A stretch of 62,000 nt of DNA from positions 1,353,303 through 1,415,302 of the forward strand of contig NW_019091391.1 of the NCBI RefSeq assembly GCF_001949145.1. The letters run 5' to 3'. Every line of letters begins with the position of its first letter. Position 1 is the stretch's first letter. Source of the stretch: Acanthaster planci (Eukaryota; Echinodermata; Asteroidea; Valvatida; Acanthasteridae). This document shows, piece after piece, positions 23,376 to 34,328 of the stretch. The position numbers and the translations under genes are program-made. A model generated the notes under the pieces. It saw only the letters and a program-made list of their open reading frames with translations, did not search any database and had not been told where the DNA came from.

Positions 23376-25862
23376 GCACAAGAACAGGACAAAAAGCTCT
23401 CGAGTTGAGACCTTACCCCTGCCGTGTTCAGACCCTCCTAATCTCAAGTAATTTTTTCTTACTTAAAAAAGTTATACATCGTTTACAAATGACACTGCAT
23501 GTCGGGCCATTCTCCCTAAGATGAAGCGAAATAAGGCACCGAAGCAAAGTAGTCGTTGGTTTATTTCAAAACATTTATTTGAGGCAAAACATTGAAAATT
23601 AATCAATCGACACTTTAATAATAGCTATGAAACATGGAGCGTTTTTTGTTTTTCCAAAAAAATGGGAAATTTCTGGATATACATGTACTTGAGGTGCTAT
23701 TTATACTGGTTATATTTTTGTCCTTATTGAGTTGAAAGCTACACTTTCGAATACTTCCCCAGTGCTTCATCATTAGACAAAGATAGAAAAAAGCACGATT
23801 CTAAACTCATTTAAATCTAATTCATATGGATTTCGCTGCATCAAAAACAAAGGGTGCTATTCATATATTTTAATCCGGAATGAAAGGACCAAGGCAAAGA
23901 AACAGAAAAAACATAAAGGAAAACCTCAGAACTGTGTATCGACTGCAATGCCTTTCACAAGATCTGGTTATGGGTTTGTGGTGGGGGTAATGATGTCTAA
24001 TCTTAGAGTTTCTCATTTACATCTAAAGAAGAAATCATTGCCGCAGCTCCTGGTGAAAGGGTGAATGATGTGACGTCAATTTACATCCGTAATTTTATCG
24101 CAGGAAAAAAATACTTGTACATGTGTACAAATTTGTACTGCAGATTACACTGCAGTATTTCAATGTTCCTCTAGTTTTTAAGTATCTGACAATAAATGAC
24201 CAGTAACAATAATTTAGGCAGTGTTCTCAGGAAGAAAAGGTAACACTCACTGCATAAGTTAATGGACAGTTTATTTTTTTTCTGATCAAGTTACAACGTG
24301 ACATGATTGAAATCTACATCTGTCACCATATTTTAGGAAAAATAAATAAAAACTTTGGAGAGATTATTGTCGTGTTCCACAGGACTTACTTCCAAAAGCA
24401 CATTACTTAAAACACAATTAATAAATTCATACCCCGTTGGTAAGCAAAAGGGAAGATGTCCATGAGTATCATACAATCGACAGCGAAGAAAGTCAAGGGG
24501 TATTTGTTTAAACAGAAGTGTACAGGGCTTAATTGCATAAGTAAGTCCGTTGAACTTTTTGCACCACGTTCAAACTGATACAGGCACATTTTTATATTTT
24601 TTTTATATTTCAAATTCTGCATTTCCCCAAAAATTCTACTGCGCCGTCAAAATAATGTAGGTAGAGAAACAGGAGAAAGAGCTTTGGTTAATGCATAACA
24701 TGTATTCCACTGACAGAACTAATTAATATATTGCAAAGGTGGAGGACCCCTAGAAAGCCCAAAAAGTATGCTGCCAAAATGCCGCATAACTTTGATTCTA
24801 AAATAAAGTTCTACAAATTTAAACATTATAGCACTGATACAGAGAGCTTTAAACATTTATAATAAAGCACAAAAATGTAAGTAATACATATTACACGAAA
24901 TGTAAGTAAAATGAAATTAGTTTAATCAAGATTTAGGCTAATCCTCTAAGCTATGTGCCGGTGTATTTAGCTTATCCGTAATAACTAAAGCTCTTATTTG
25001 AGGTGCTGGTTTAAAGTTCGTTAAGTACGTTCTATCCCGGATCTGATAGGGTTACATTTTCTGACTACACACAGATTCTTAAAGGGACCGTGTTATGGAA
25101 ATATTTTACTAAATTCTACTAAAAAATCCTCAAACTGCACCCTTGGGTTTCAATTAAAATGATTAAAAGTATTATTCTACTATTTTTACCCATGTTTTGA
25201 AGCTGTTCTGGTTTTAATGCTAATGCACATTTTTATATCCATGAGCACAACTATGATGTCATCCAAGGCACTGAACCTCAATTTTGCTCTGATTTGTGCA
25301 CAAAGAATTTCCAGATTTTTTTAAACACTGCTATCGTATATTTAATTTCCTTTGACATTTTATTGTTAAGTATGTGGCAATGAAGCCAACAAGTACCTTT
25401 TCTCAGAAATATTTTCAAATAGCAAATTTGGAGTCCGTAACTTCAACATGAAAACGTGCAATTTGAGAAGTGTCTTCCTGGATTTACATCTAGGCAAAAG
25501 TGCCCAAACTTGTTTGGAAACGGTTGGTCAATTTTGATATGTTTGAAAAGTGCACTTTTCAGTTCAAGTAATTTCAAAAAAGATGCAATACAGTCTTCAT
25601 ACACTGAAAAAGAGTACAGACATACACAACTGCATGGACCACTTCATCATTAATATTAATGATAAATTTAATTATACTTTATGCAGTCTTCAATGTCATG
25701 TAATTACAGTTGATACGAAAGTTACCATCCTCTAAGCAGAAACAGCTTCACTATTATTTCAGCCTCTCCCTTATCAACACCATAGCACTTCAGCAGTGAC
25801 TGACGTGGATTGTTGGTTGACCCTGTAAACGTCGGTCTCTGTTGCCTGGGGTGGGGGACTCA
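23376..25862. other. AT-rich stretch without recognised coding exons
   Basis: No protein domain is visible. Because the MLKL-like gene ends at 25863 on the minus strand, part of this stretch is probably its 3' untranslated region; minus-strand AATAAA signals exist near 23560-23576, but the true end is not determined. A dispersed repeat copy lies at about 25078-25270. Confidence 0.4.
25078..25270 (+). repeat. Dispersed repeat family R1, copy 1
   Basis: The segment begins AAAGGGACCGTGTTATGG and contains ATTTTACTAAATTC and GCTAATGCACA. The reverse complement of about 56230-56426 has the same blocks in the same order (AAAGGGTCCCTATAAATG, ATTTTACTAAATT, GCTGATGCAAA). Two ordered, spaced matches suggest one old interspersed repeat family. 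Class and ends are unknown. Confidence 0.5.
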
Positions 25863-28800
25863 CTAGCACCATGTCTGTTCCAAGGAAGCTGCAGAGACAG
25901 CAGACCAATACAGTACTATTTACTGACTTCGGATTCGCTCCCCAAATTAGGGCAATGTACGAGCGACTATGCTCCAAAAGAAATCTGAGATTTATTTCAG
26001 GGGGGGAAGGAGGTATGACATGCTGTGTTTTAAACTGCTTCAGACATTAAGAAAATGGACTAACCTCGAAGTTCCTGGAGTTTGGCCACAATTTCTGTTT
26101 CAGAAAAAAAAAGGAAGAAAGATAAGACATCTTAAACCATACTTCTCATATTTATGGGACGTTTAATGATCGCTCAGCAGAGGGTTTAGTAGTACCCTTC
26201 TCTCTCTCTCTCTCTCTCTGCCAACAGGTAACTCACCTCCTGATGTTGGCCTAGTCAAGGGATCAACACTTCTGCACTGGTCAATCAATGCCTTGAAACC
26301 ATCGAGACAGTCGTCGGGTAGTGCCAGCTTATCTTTCTTTTCCAGTACAAAGTCCTCGATTTGTTGATCAGTGTACCCTACAAAATTGGTTCCAGGCAAA
26401 AAGTCACGGTTTCCTCAAAATGAAAGAAATTATTCTATTACAGAATAATGAATTTTGACCCTGGCAGGATTTAGGGCAAAAAAAAAAAGCATATAAAATG
26501 TGCCACTGAGATTCTGTTGAAATTGGTGGTTCTTTGGAGGAATTTTTACGAGCTTCAGGAGGTTATAGGCCCGGGGAACGATTCAAATTGGTGAATACAG
26601 AATCACTTTGTCCACCCATTTCACACAATGCACTACAAAAATGGCTTGTCTTGTCCTTGATGACCCCTTGGTGCATGGGCACTGGCGGGGGGGAGGGGAG
26701 CGTGGTGTTTGCCCTACATGGGGAGAAAAAAGCTTAAAAAATAAAACAGGAGAAAGGAGAACACAACAGAAATGGAAACCATTCAAAGGTGATGATAACC
26801 ACTGAAACTCACTAAACCTCAAACTTGACCCCTCTCCCATTGTTAATTGTTTACTAGTTCATCGCTGAGGAATGCCCATGTCTTGGTGTGCTGTGTTTTG
26901 AATCCCACTCTCAATGCCTGATGATAATGACGGCAAAACATGCAGAGCGCATTTCTGTTGAGGTCACAAACCTTCATACGGCCTTGATCCTGTTGCAATT
27001 TCCCACATCACAATGCCGTAACTATGGAAATAAAGAAAAGGCCAATTTTGAGTAACGAAGACTAGGAATGAATTTATTTCTTCAAGTTATAAGCACTGCA
27101 GCATGTTGGACGGTTACACAAAAATTCAAATGCCCCCCCACTTCGCGCTTTATTTCAGCACCCAGCACACGCACACACAGCTTTTGCCATGCTGATTGCC
27201 CATCATCATTTTAAGCACATGCAGAAGCATCAACCCAATCAGATAGGTAGACTGATATGTTCATTGTCATTTCCTTCACGCATATAAAAAAAAATGAAAT
27301 TTGGTTTCCTCGTATTGTAAAAACACATATATATAAAATACAATACAACAATACAATCATACCACACATAAATTCAGAAATATAAACAAATTTACATTCA
27401 TATGTGTATAAAAAGAACCTGTTAAATTACAGTTTCAATTCTCTTAAAAATGTCAAATTAGGGGAAAGTATTGCTCACATAGGACACCAGATATAGAACT
27501 TGTCCAATTCATTTCAATCATCTTTTAAATGTCGAGTTGAAAGCATGTATTGCCATGTATAAAACAGAGATAGCTTTTCCTGAACCTATCTCTGTTTTTA
27601 CCTTAAGTTGACGTACTCTTCCAGGCTCACGGACCTAAAAAATTAGCATTTAATGGATTAAATGGGTTGCTTCTTACATTCTGAAAATGGAGCAACTGTC
27701 TGTTATTCACCAAACTTGAATACACGTGACATCACACCCAATTATTTTTCTAGCCATTTGTCCAATTTTATCAATTTGTTTCTTATTTTTCAGTGAGACT
27801 GAACCAAACAATTGAACAAAACATAACCACTGACTCAATTACAGAAACAGGTAGAGAATGTCTCTGTCTACTTCAAACGACTTCAACCTCCAAAGAAAAT
27901 ACATCTGCTGGTTAGCCTTTGCAGAACTTTTGATTATATGCTAATTCCATGCATGTAAGACTGTTATCGATGAGAACACCCAAATTCTTGTAATCTGTTT
28001 TACTTTCAACACATTGACAATTCAACATTACTGGATGTATCTCATTTCTTGTTTTACAGAAGTCAAACACCATTTCCTGAGTCTTACTAACATTTAAAAA
28101 TCAGCCCACTGTCTTCACACCACTGATGAAACTTCATTATTTCCACCCAGTGGCCCTATGAATGCTGATCAGAATGACAAAATTTGCAGAAAACTTCTTG
28201 GCTACGAAAATCTCTTCACCCCTTAAAAACTGCTTTTTAATTGAATATTATGCGTAAATCATTGAATTTGACCATTCAAATGAAGAAACTCCACTGTACC
28301 CACCTGTAGATGTCAGTGTGTGCCGTTGGCCTCAAGTTGATGTTGGCGAGTCGTTCCGGACTGATGTAGTTCAGCGTTGTCCTGTTGGTGCGCAGTGGCT
28401 TGGAGTGCTTCTCAATTGTTGTGCGGGTTTCGGCAAACCCAACATCTGAGAGCTACCACATGAAAGAGATCAAAAGTACCCAGTGAATGCACGGTTTTAC
28501 AGTTTTCTGAGATCAGCCATCATTGCAGTAAGCACTAGGTTAGCGACTGCGCATGGTAATCCGCCTCAAGCAGAAGTATCCCCTCATTGGTTGTAAAGAG
28601 CCGTATGTCACGAGAATTCATTTTGTTGGTAGCGATGAATTCATTTTGTTGGTAGCAATGCGACTACAATGCTTGCGTTTCCTAGTCGTTCGTAAACCAA
28701 CAATGCCCAGCTAGTACTGTTACCCCCCAACTACAGCAGTAGTTCAACCCAACTACAGCACAGAGGTCCAGTGTGTGCATGTTCCATAGCATGTGCCAAA

Positions 28801-31800
28801 GTCATTTTGTTTACATCAACAACTTGTGCTTGTAGAAATGAGTTTTCATACACATGTAGATGAAGTGCCATGTTTTAGTTGAATTATGTCAACTGAACTG
28901 CATAAACTTAGAGGTTGAGAAATTTTCTAAAGAGATTGGCCATTAATAGTTGGGCAAGCACAACTGCAGCACTATAGTTGGGACTGTCCTAACTATAGTT
29001 GGGACAGATTCTATTGTTGGGGCGTGACAGTACCAAAGGAGCCTCCATTGCTAAGGAAAAAGTGCCCTCTGTTGGTCCAGCTCAAGGCCCATCAGCTGGT
29101 TTTCGCTGAAAATAACTAACACGTCATCAATGGTCACAAGACAGGTCGCAACACTATACAGCGCCTGTCCCAAATAGAGTTGCTCTTCTCATGTTGATCG
29201 AGCATTAACTTTGAGATTTTCTCATAAATTCATCATTTATTATAGCTTTATGGAATGGTTCTGTTGTGTATACATGTACAGTGCTTAATATCTCTGTAAA
29301 ATGGAGGGATATCAAGCATTTTGCCTGTTAAACAAAGCTATAGGAATCAGCCCTGTTCAAGCTTGAAAAATTCTTTCTGGGCTCTAGGCAAAAGCGACAC
29401 GTTTGCGATCAGAACATCAAGCCAGCTTGCCAATGGACTTGCAAGGCCCATACCTTTACTCCCCAGCTTGCGTTGACCAGGAACACATCGCTGGCCAGGT
29501 CCTGATGCATCAGGGGCCGTGGCTCGCTGTTGTGCATGCGGTAGAGCCCGAGGGCACCGTCCAGGGCCATCTGGATGCGTCTTGCCCAGGGGAGCTCCGT
29601 CCAGTCCCTGCCGTGTTCATCCAGAACGTCTCGTAGGTTCCCCTTCTCCATGTACTCAAAGACGAGCAGACAACGGTCTGCAGGCATCAAGGAGCGGCAA
29701 CAACAAATATCTTAATAGAGGACCCGTATTTCATTATCAACATTTTAAAACTCATTTTTCCCCAAAACCATAAAGGTATGGATCAATCTTCATCAGGCCA
29801 TCACTGATTCGCCTTCATCAGCAGGTTTCAGTCAAAGCTACAGACAGCTACACTGCAATAACTCCCCACAATCCAATAGATTTTCCACCCCCCTGGAGGC
29901 CTCCTTGTCAAGCTCACTTGTAGAGAACTCTGGAGGAATTTCTACAAAATACCGAGTAAGCCAATAATCAGGGCCCAGAGTGGTATATAGAAAGTCGTGC
30001 CAACTTCAGGCTCTATAACCAAAACAGCTGTTCATTATGTGCGCAGCAGAGCATGCAGCTATCGTACACTAATTGTCCACGCGACTGACGCATAATCCAC
30101 CGTTTTGGTTCCAACAGTTGAAGCACTCATGTCACAACACTCTCTATGAACAGCTCTGGCTGGGCCTTACGGGAGTGGCTCCCTCTGTTGCAAGCTACCA
30201 GTGAGCCACTTTGGTGTTCCAGAAATGTAAAGACAACAATGCGCAAAAGCACGAACGTGTCAGTGGGTGTAACTAAGCACTCATTAGGTTGACCTCATGC
30301 ACATGTATTGCTGGTCCCAAATGGCCCCCTAGGTGCTTCAGTTAGACCATTTTGCACACTGCTGGAGTTCTGAACTGGCTCATCGGCAAACAATTACAAA
30401 CTTTGGGTTTACTCTTGAGCAACTGGCCGTCAAGTCTACTCTTTAAATGTGCCAGTTCAATCCCTGAGGTTTCAGTTTTCAGAAATTTAGACAGGCATGC
30501 AACTTGGATTTTGGTGAAAAGATGAGGAAATTCCAACCTTTACAAAGCATTGTACAGTGTTTGCAATTTTGAATGGCGTGAGTGTGAGGTGAAAAACAAG
30601 GAAATCAGCTGATCTGAGAAAAAGTCACGGGCCTGTTCAGAGTGTTTCGGATTAACAACAAAATAGTTTGAGCTATGAAGGTTGAAAAAGTAGTCTTGAT
30701 GAGCTAACAGAATAGCACAAGACTGCCACACCTGTCCTGGTGCACACACCCCAGAGGCGAACAATGTACGAGGAGTTCAGGTACAGGAGATTCTTCGCCT
30801 CTCTGAGCAAAACTTTCTTCACACTGTCGTCAATGCTGAAATAACAGAGGTTAGAAAAACATGATTATGTGGGGGGGATTTTTCTCTTGTCATGCACAAT
30901 CAATTCAAGGAAATAATGCTGGGAGATAAGCATGAAAAATACACAGCGTAGTTCAATACGAACAATAAAAGTTCAGTAAGTTTTTTATGAGTGTAAACTT
31001 GTGATGATTTTTGCCAAGTAGATGCATCAACTCAGCCGCCGGTATACAAATAGACTACACAAATCAACCGAAACTTTTGGGACGAAAAGAATTGACATGG
31101 TGGCCTACCTGACAGAAAAGGATTTCACGGCCACCGTTTCTTGCTTGTAAGTTGCCTTGTATATTTTTCCAAAGCGGCTTGTGCACATGACGGACATGCT
31201 CTCCAATTGTTCGGGGTCAATTTCTCGGAGTTCTGCCTTGATTCTTTGGTCCTCGTCACTGGTGGTCATCAGCTGCCTTGTGGGAAACACTAGGCAAATA
31301 ACATGATTCTCGATTAAAAAATTTGGAGGGCCTCACATTGTAGTGGAGCATTTCTCAGAGGCAAGCTTGTTGAAATTTTTCAGGTATCACATTTTTTGAC
31401 TCGTATCATGTAACAGTTTTGAAACTGGGCATTGGCTACGTATGTTGCGTTGTAATTTTATGCAGTCACCTAGTACCAACAGACCTGCACTGCTGTTGCC
31501 AGGTCAGTAATGTTTCTGTAAACTTTAATCTACAGCTCCTGTCTGACTATTTATCTTTGAACATCAATAAATATAATCAATAAATTTTTGCAAATCATAT
31601 TTGGGTTTCTTGTTCCCTTTTATTTGGTTGTCCAAACTGTGGCATCATTGCAGTAATTCAGGCATGGACGTGGCTAGAGGGGAGTTGTTGGGGAGGGTTG
31701 TCGCACCCTCGCATTGATCAATTTTGTCGGTAAAATCATGGATGCTGTTGGCAAGAATGGATAAGGAATTGAAAAGAAGGGGACATGTGACAAAGTGTTT

Positions 31801-34328
31801 TTCAGATACACTATTGTGGAACTCTCCTTCTGATATCGTTTTTTTTTGGTGTTTAATTGTCCTGAATACTTTTTTAAGCACTTTACATATGTATATTTAC
31901 ATGTACTTTTACTAAGCTTTGTCAGACGACTGAGGGCGCTATTGCATTGATGTCATTCTGGGCACACTTTGTTCAGTTCAGAGTTTTTTCTGTTCATATT
32001 GAACCTCGAATTTGCTCACTGAAAACATTTGCAAGAAAAGGGTTGTTCACTGGCCTTCCATCAAAAACTTACAGGACAACGAGCCAACGGAAAAAAATGC
32101 TGACATCACCATTTTACTCATACATATGGAAATTAGCATCACAAATCACAAAAGAACGTAAACAATCCTAGCATTTAAAAAGGTCATTTGAATTACACTT
32201 ACACTAAAGTGTACAGTACATGTACATTCAAACAGGCGACTGGGTTGAGTTTATTGAGCTGTTGACAACAGTTTTACCACATTTATTTACATACCAGTTG
32301 GTAACGCTGGCCGCTGAGCTATTATTTTGTGGAGCTCTTTCATCACTTCCTCTTGTCCTGTAGTTTTAATAGACAGGCATTATATTATGGCATCAAACAA
32401 TGATGGCATCAACGACAGGCATCAAACCGAGGGGAAAAAATGACTCTCACTTTGTTTCAACTAATAAGTCAGATGTGGGCACACGTATATGGCCTTTGTA
32501 CTTCTGATTACCTGCAATATTATACATGTAAATCAATACGGGTGATTCACAATATTGCGCCTCCAAGAGTTTGCAACACGCTGGCCAGTCATAACGCGCG
32601 AAATTTGTCAACCATTTCCAAACGCACATTGGGTCGACAAATTTCGCACATTGTGATTGGCCAACACATTGCAAACTCTTGTGAAACGGCCGTATTGTCA
32701 TTGTTTGCATATTATGATTTCCACTTTAGAGGAAGAGGCAAGTAAATGCATGTTTTGGTGTACATGTATTTATTGCTTAAAATCTTACAACATCATTCAT
32801 TCAAGTCACCAGCTACCGGTATATAGTGTGACAGCTGGTTCAGTGCCCGTTATTCAACTACTTGGATATTCAATTGTTTATGGAGAATGTATTTAGTTCT
32901 TAACTCGAATGTATGGAAGAGAAAACCCATGACACAAACTTGGGAAGGATTGGAATCGTTTTTGCAATATAAATGCATTCTTAAAGCATACTTTTAGCCT
33001 GAAGATGTTGCGAGAAAAACTTCAGGCAACCAAATGGAAAGTACACATTCAATCATGCCGACTGTCACAAGACTCCCCAAGAGAATCTAAATGTGGATAT
33101 CTCATGTCAGGTTTTGAATTCAGTTCCACGTAATTAATTTAAGTTTTTCAGTGCTTAGGGGCATAAACGTGGGATGCACGCAGACCTACAACAGACATGA
33201 CTGGGATTTATAGCAACATGACACAGAAAATACACCAACAAGATACAAAAATAAATATCACAATTGAAGTAAAGCTTCAGGTACGCGTACAGTAAAACTT
33301 AAATAGATAAATTATGGAGAAGAAGCGACAAAGTCCGATGGGTCAGGCAGTAGTGAGCTTTCCGACAGAGAAACCAAAGTAGCTCCAACTCACCTTGAGC
33401 GATCCTTGCAACTTGCTCCAATATTTGCTCTTTTCCTGCAAGAAAAAATGGCATGAGGCCATGAAAAGAATGTGTGCAGAGAGGAAATAGTCTAAGCGCA
33501 TGTAATTTGCTAGGCTGTACAAATCAGGCTTGCCACTTAAATGCATTTGAGCAAGAGACTCGAACATTTCAAGTTTATTATTTTCACACCCTTAATTATT
33601 TCTCATGCAAAATATAACCGGAATAATAGCAAGAAACAGGACACAAAACAGGAATTCTCTCAAGTCAGCTACATCCTGTGCTGACCGTATTACAAAAAAA
33701 TTCTTTTGTCTGTGAGCTTATGCCTGCTAATGCAAAAGGAACTGTGACTGGATTTGTGACAGAACTTCAAGCCAAAAGTCCAACCATGACTCGGATGTAA
33801 CGACAACCAATGAAATTTAAGACATCTATAAACAAGTTGTTAGACAAACTGTGTACCTTTTTGAAACTCCCCGATCAGGTCACTTTCATCTTTATCTTGA
33901 TCCGTTTTGTCATTCTTGAATTGATACATAATCTCTCTGTTCTCCACGGCCAGGCTGAAGTGGATGGCCTGGGCCAAACAGTCCAGCTGATCATTGTACT
34001 CGTCAAATTGGTTACCGATCCGATCTTTGTACAGCAGCTTGTTGATGAAGGTCCACTTGTCCAGCGACTTGATGAAATCACGGATTTTGATCAAAAGTTG
34101 CAGCACCTGACCCAGGGACTTACTGAACAGCTTGAGGCCATCGGGTGTTCGCGCGTTTTCGGGCACCGCTTGTTCGCTGCTCGCCAATTTTTCAATGGCC
34201 GGGGTTAAATTTTCGATACGATGTTTAAGGCGTCTGCTGCGATTCTTGAAGTGTTGTACTTCTTCAACAACATCAAATATTTTCTTCGCAATCTGCAGAA
34301 TGTCTACGGCCAGTTTAACAACCTCCAT
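25863..34328 (-). CDS. MLKL-like protein (helical-bundle N-terminus plus degenerate kinase domain), 11 coding exons, 493 aa
   Basis: Coding exons, 5' to 3': 34328-33857, 33435-33394, 32357-32295, 31289-31109, 30835-30732, 29677-29454, 28452-28304, 27021-26972, 26377-26237, 26094-26065 and 25888-25863 (stop TAG). All have AG/GT boundaries, all phases agree, and the total is 1482 nt. Residues 1-157 are a Lys/Glu-rich multi-helix segment like the MLKL four-helix bundle (EVVKLAVDILQIAKKIFDVV). Residues 160-225 would be the brace. The kinase domain follows: a degenerate Gly loop (CTSRFG, 228-233), VAVK with Lys248, Glu265 in helix C, HQD at 345-347, Asp351 where kinases have Asn, DVG at 365-367 in place of DFG, SPE at 393-395 and Asp409. 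In vertebrates MLKL executes necroptosis by disrupting membranes after phosphorylation by RIPK3; that role is inferred, not shown. The start ATG at 34328 is preceded by a likely 5'UTR acceptor at 34364. Another helical-bundle kinase-like protein cannot be excluded without a search. Confidence 0.82.
26199..26219. repeat. (CT)n microsatellite
   Basis: About ten CT repeats lie in the MLKL-like gene's intron, 18 bases past the donor of the 26377-26237 exon. Confidence 0.9.
27390..28155 (-). mobile_element. 3'-end fragment of a CR1/L2/Jockey-like LINE in an intron
   Basis: Minus-strand reading from about 28155 gives an RT C-terminal pattern: WCEDSGL, NVSKTQEMVFDF, YKNLGVLIDNSL and, further on, IDKIGQMARKIIG, then RVRQLKVKTE. 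These are the blocks that follow the YADD region in many animal LINEs. The frame is broken by several stops and shifts. The piece lies wholly inside the MLKL-like intron between the 28452-28304 and 27021-26972 exons and is 5'-truncated, as expected of LINE copies. Confidence 0.75.
28714..29033. mobile_element. Non-autonomous inverted-repeat element, family M1, copy 1
   Basis: The left end GTACTGTTACCCCCCAACTAC and the reverse complement of the right end (GTACTGTCACGCCCCAACAA) match imperfectly. Inside are several short palindromic CCCAACTATAG/CTATAGTTGGG motifs. The core (CATGTGCCAAAGTC, TTTGTTTACA, GATGAAGTGCCA) matches copy 2 at 43845-44219. No coding capacity is visible. It lies in an MLKL-like intron. 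The superfamily is not assigned. Confidence 0.75.
32544..32702. mobile_element. Foldback element, family F1, copy 1
   Basis: About 160 bp is almost entirely an inverted repeat. The left arm (CCTCCAAGAGTTTGCAACACG ... GCGCGAAATTTGTCAACC) pairs with a right arm ending CATTGCAAACTCTTGTGAAACG, leaving a short loop around CAAACGCACATTG. The same structure recurs at 49569-49726. It lies in an MLKL-like intron. Confidence 0.85.

Noticed and set aside
29403-29773. Plus-strand open frames over 29.4-29.8 kb
   Set aside because: Antisense of the MLKL-like catalytic exon 29677-29454, which has splice sites and matching phases.
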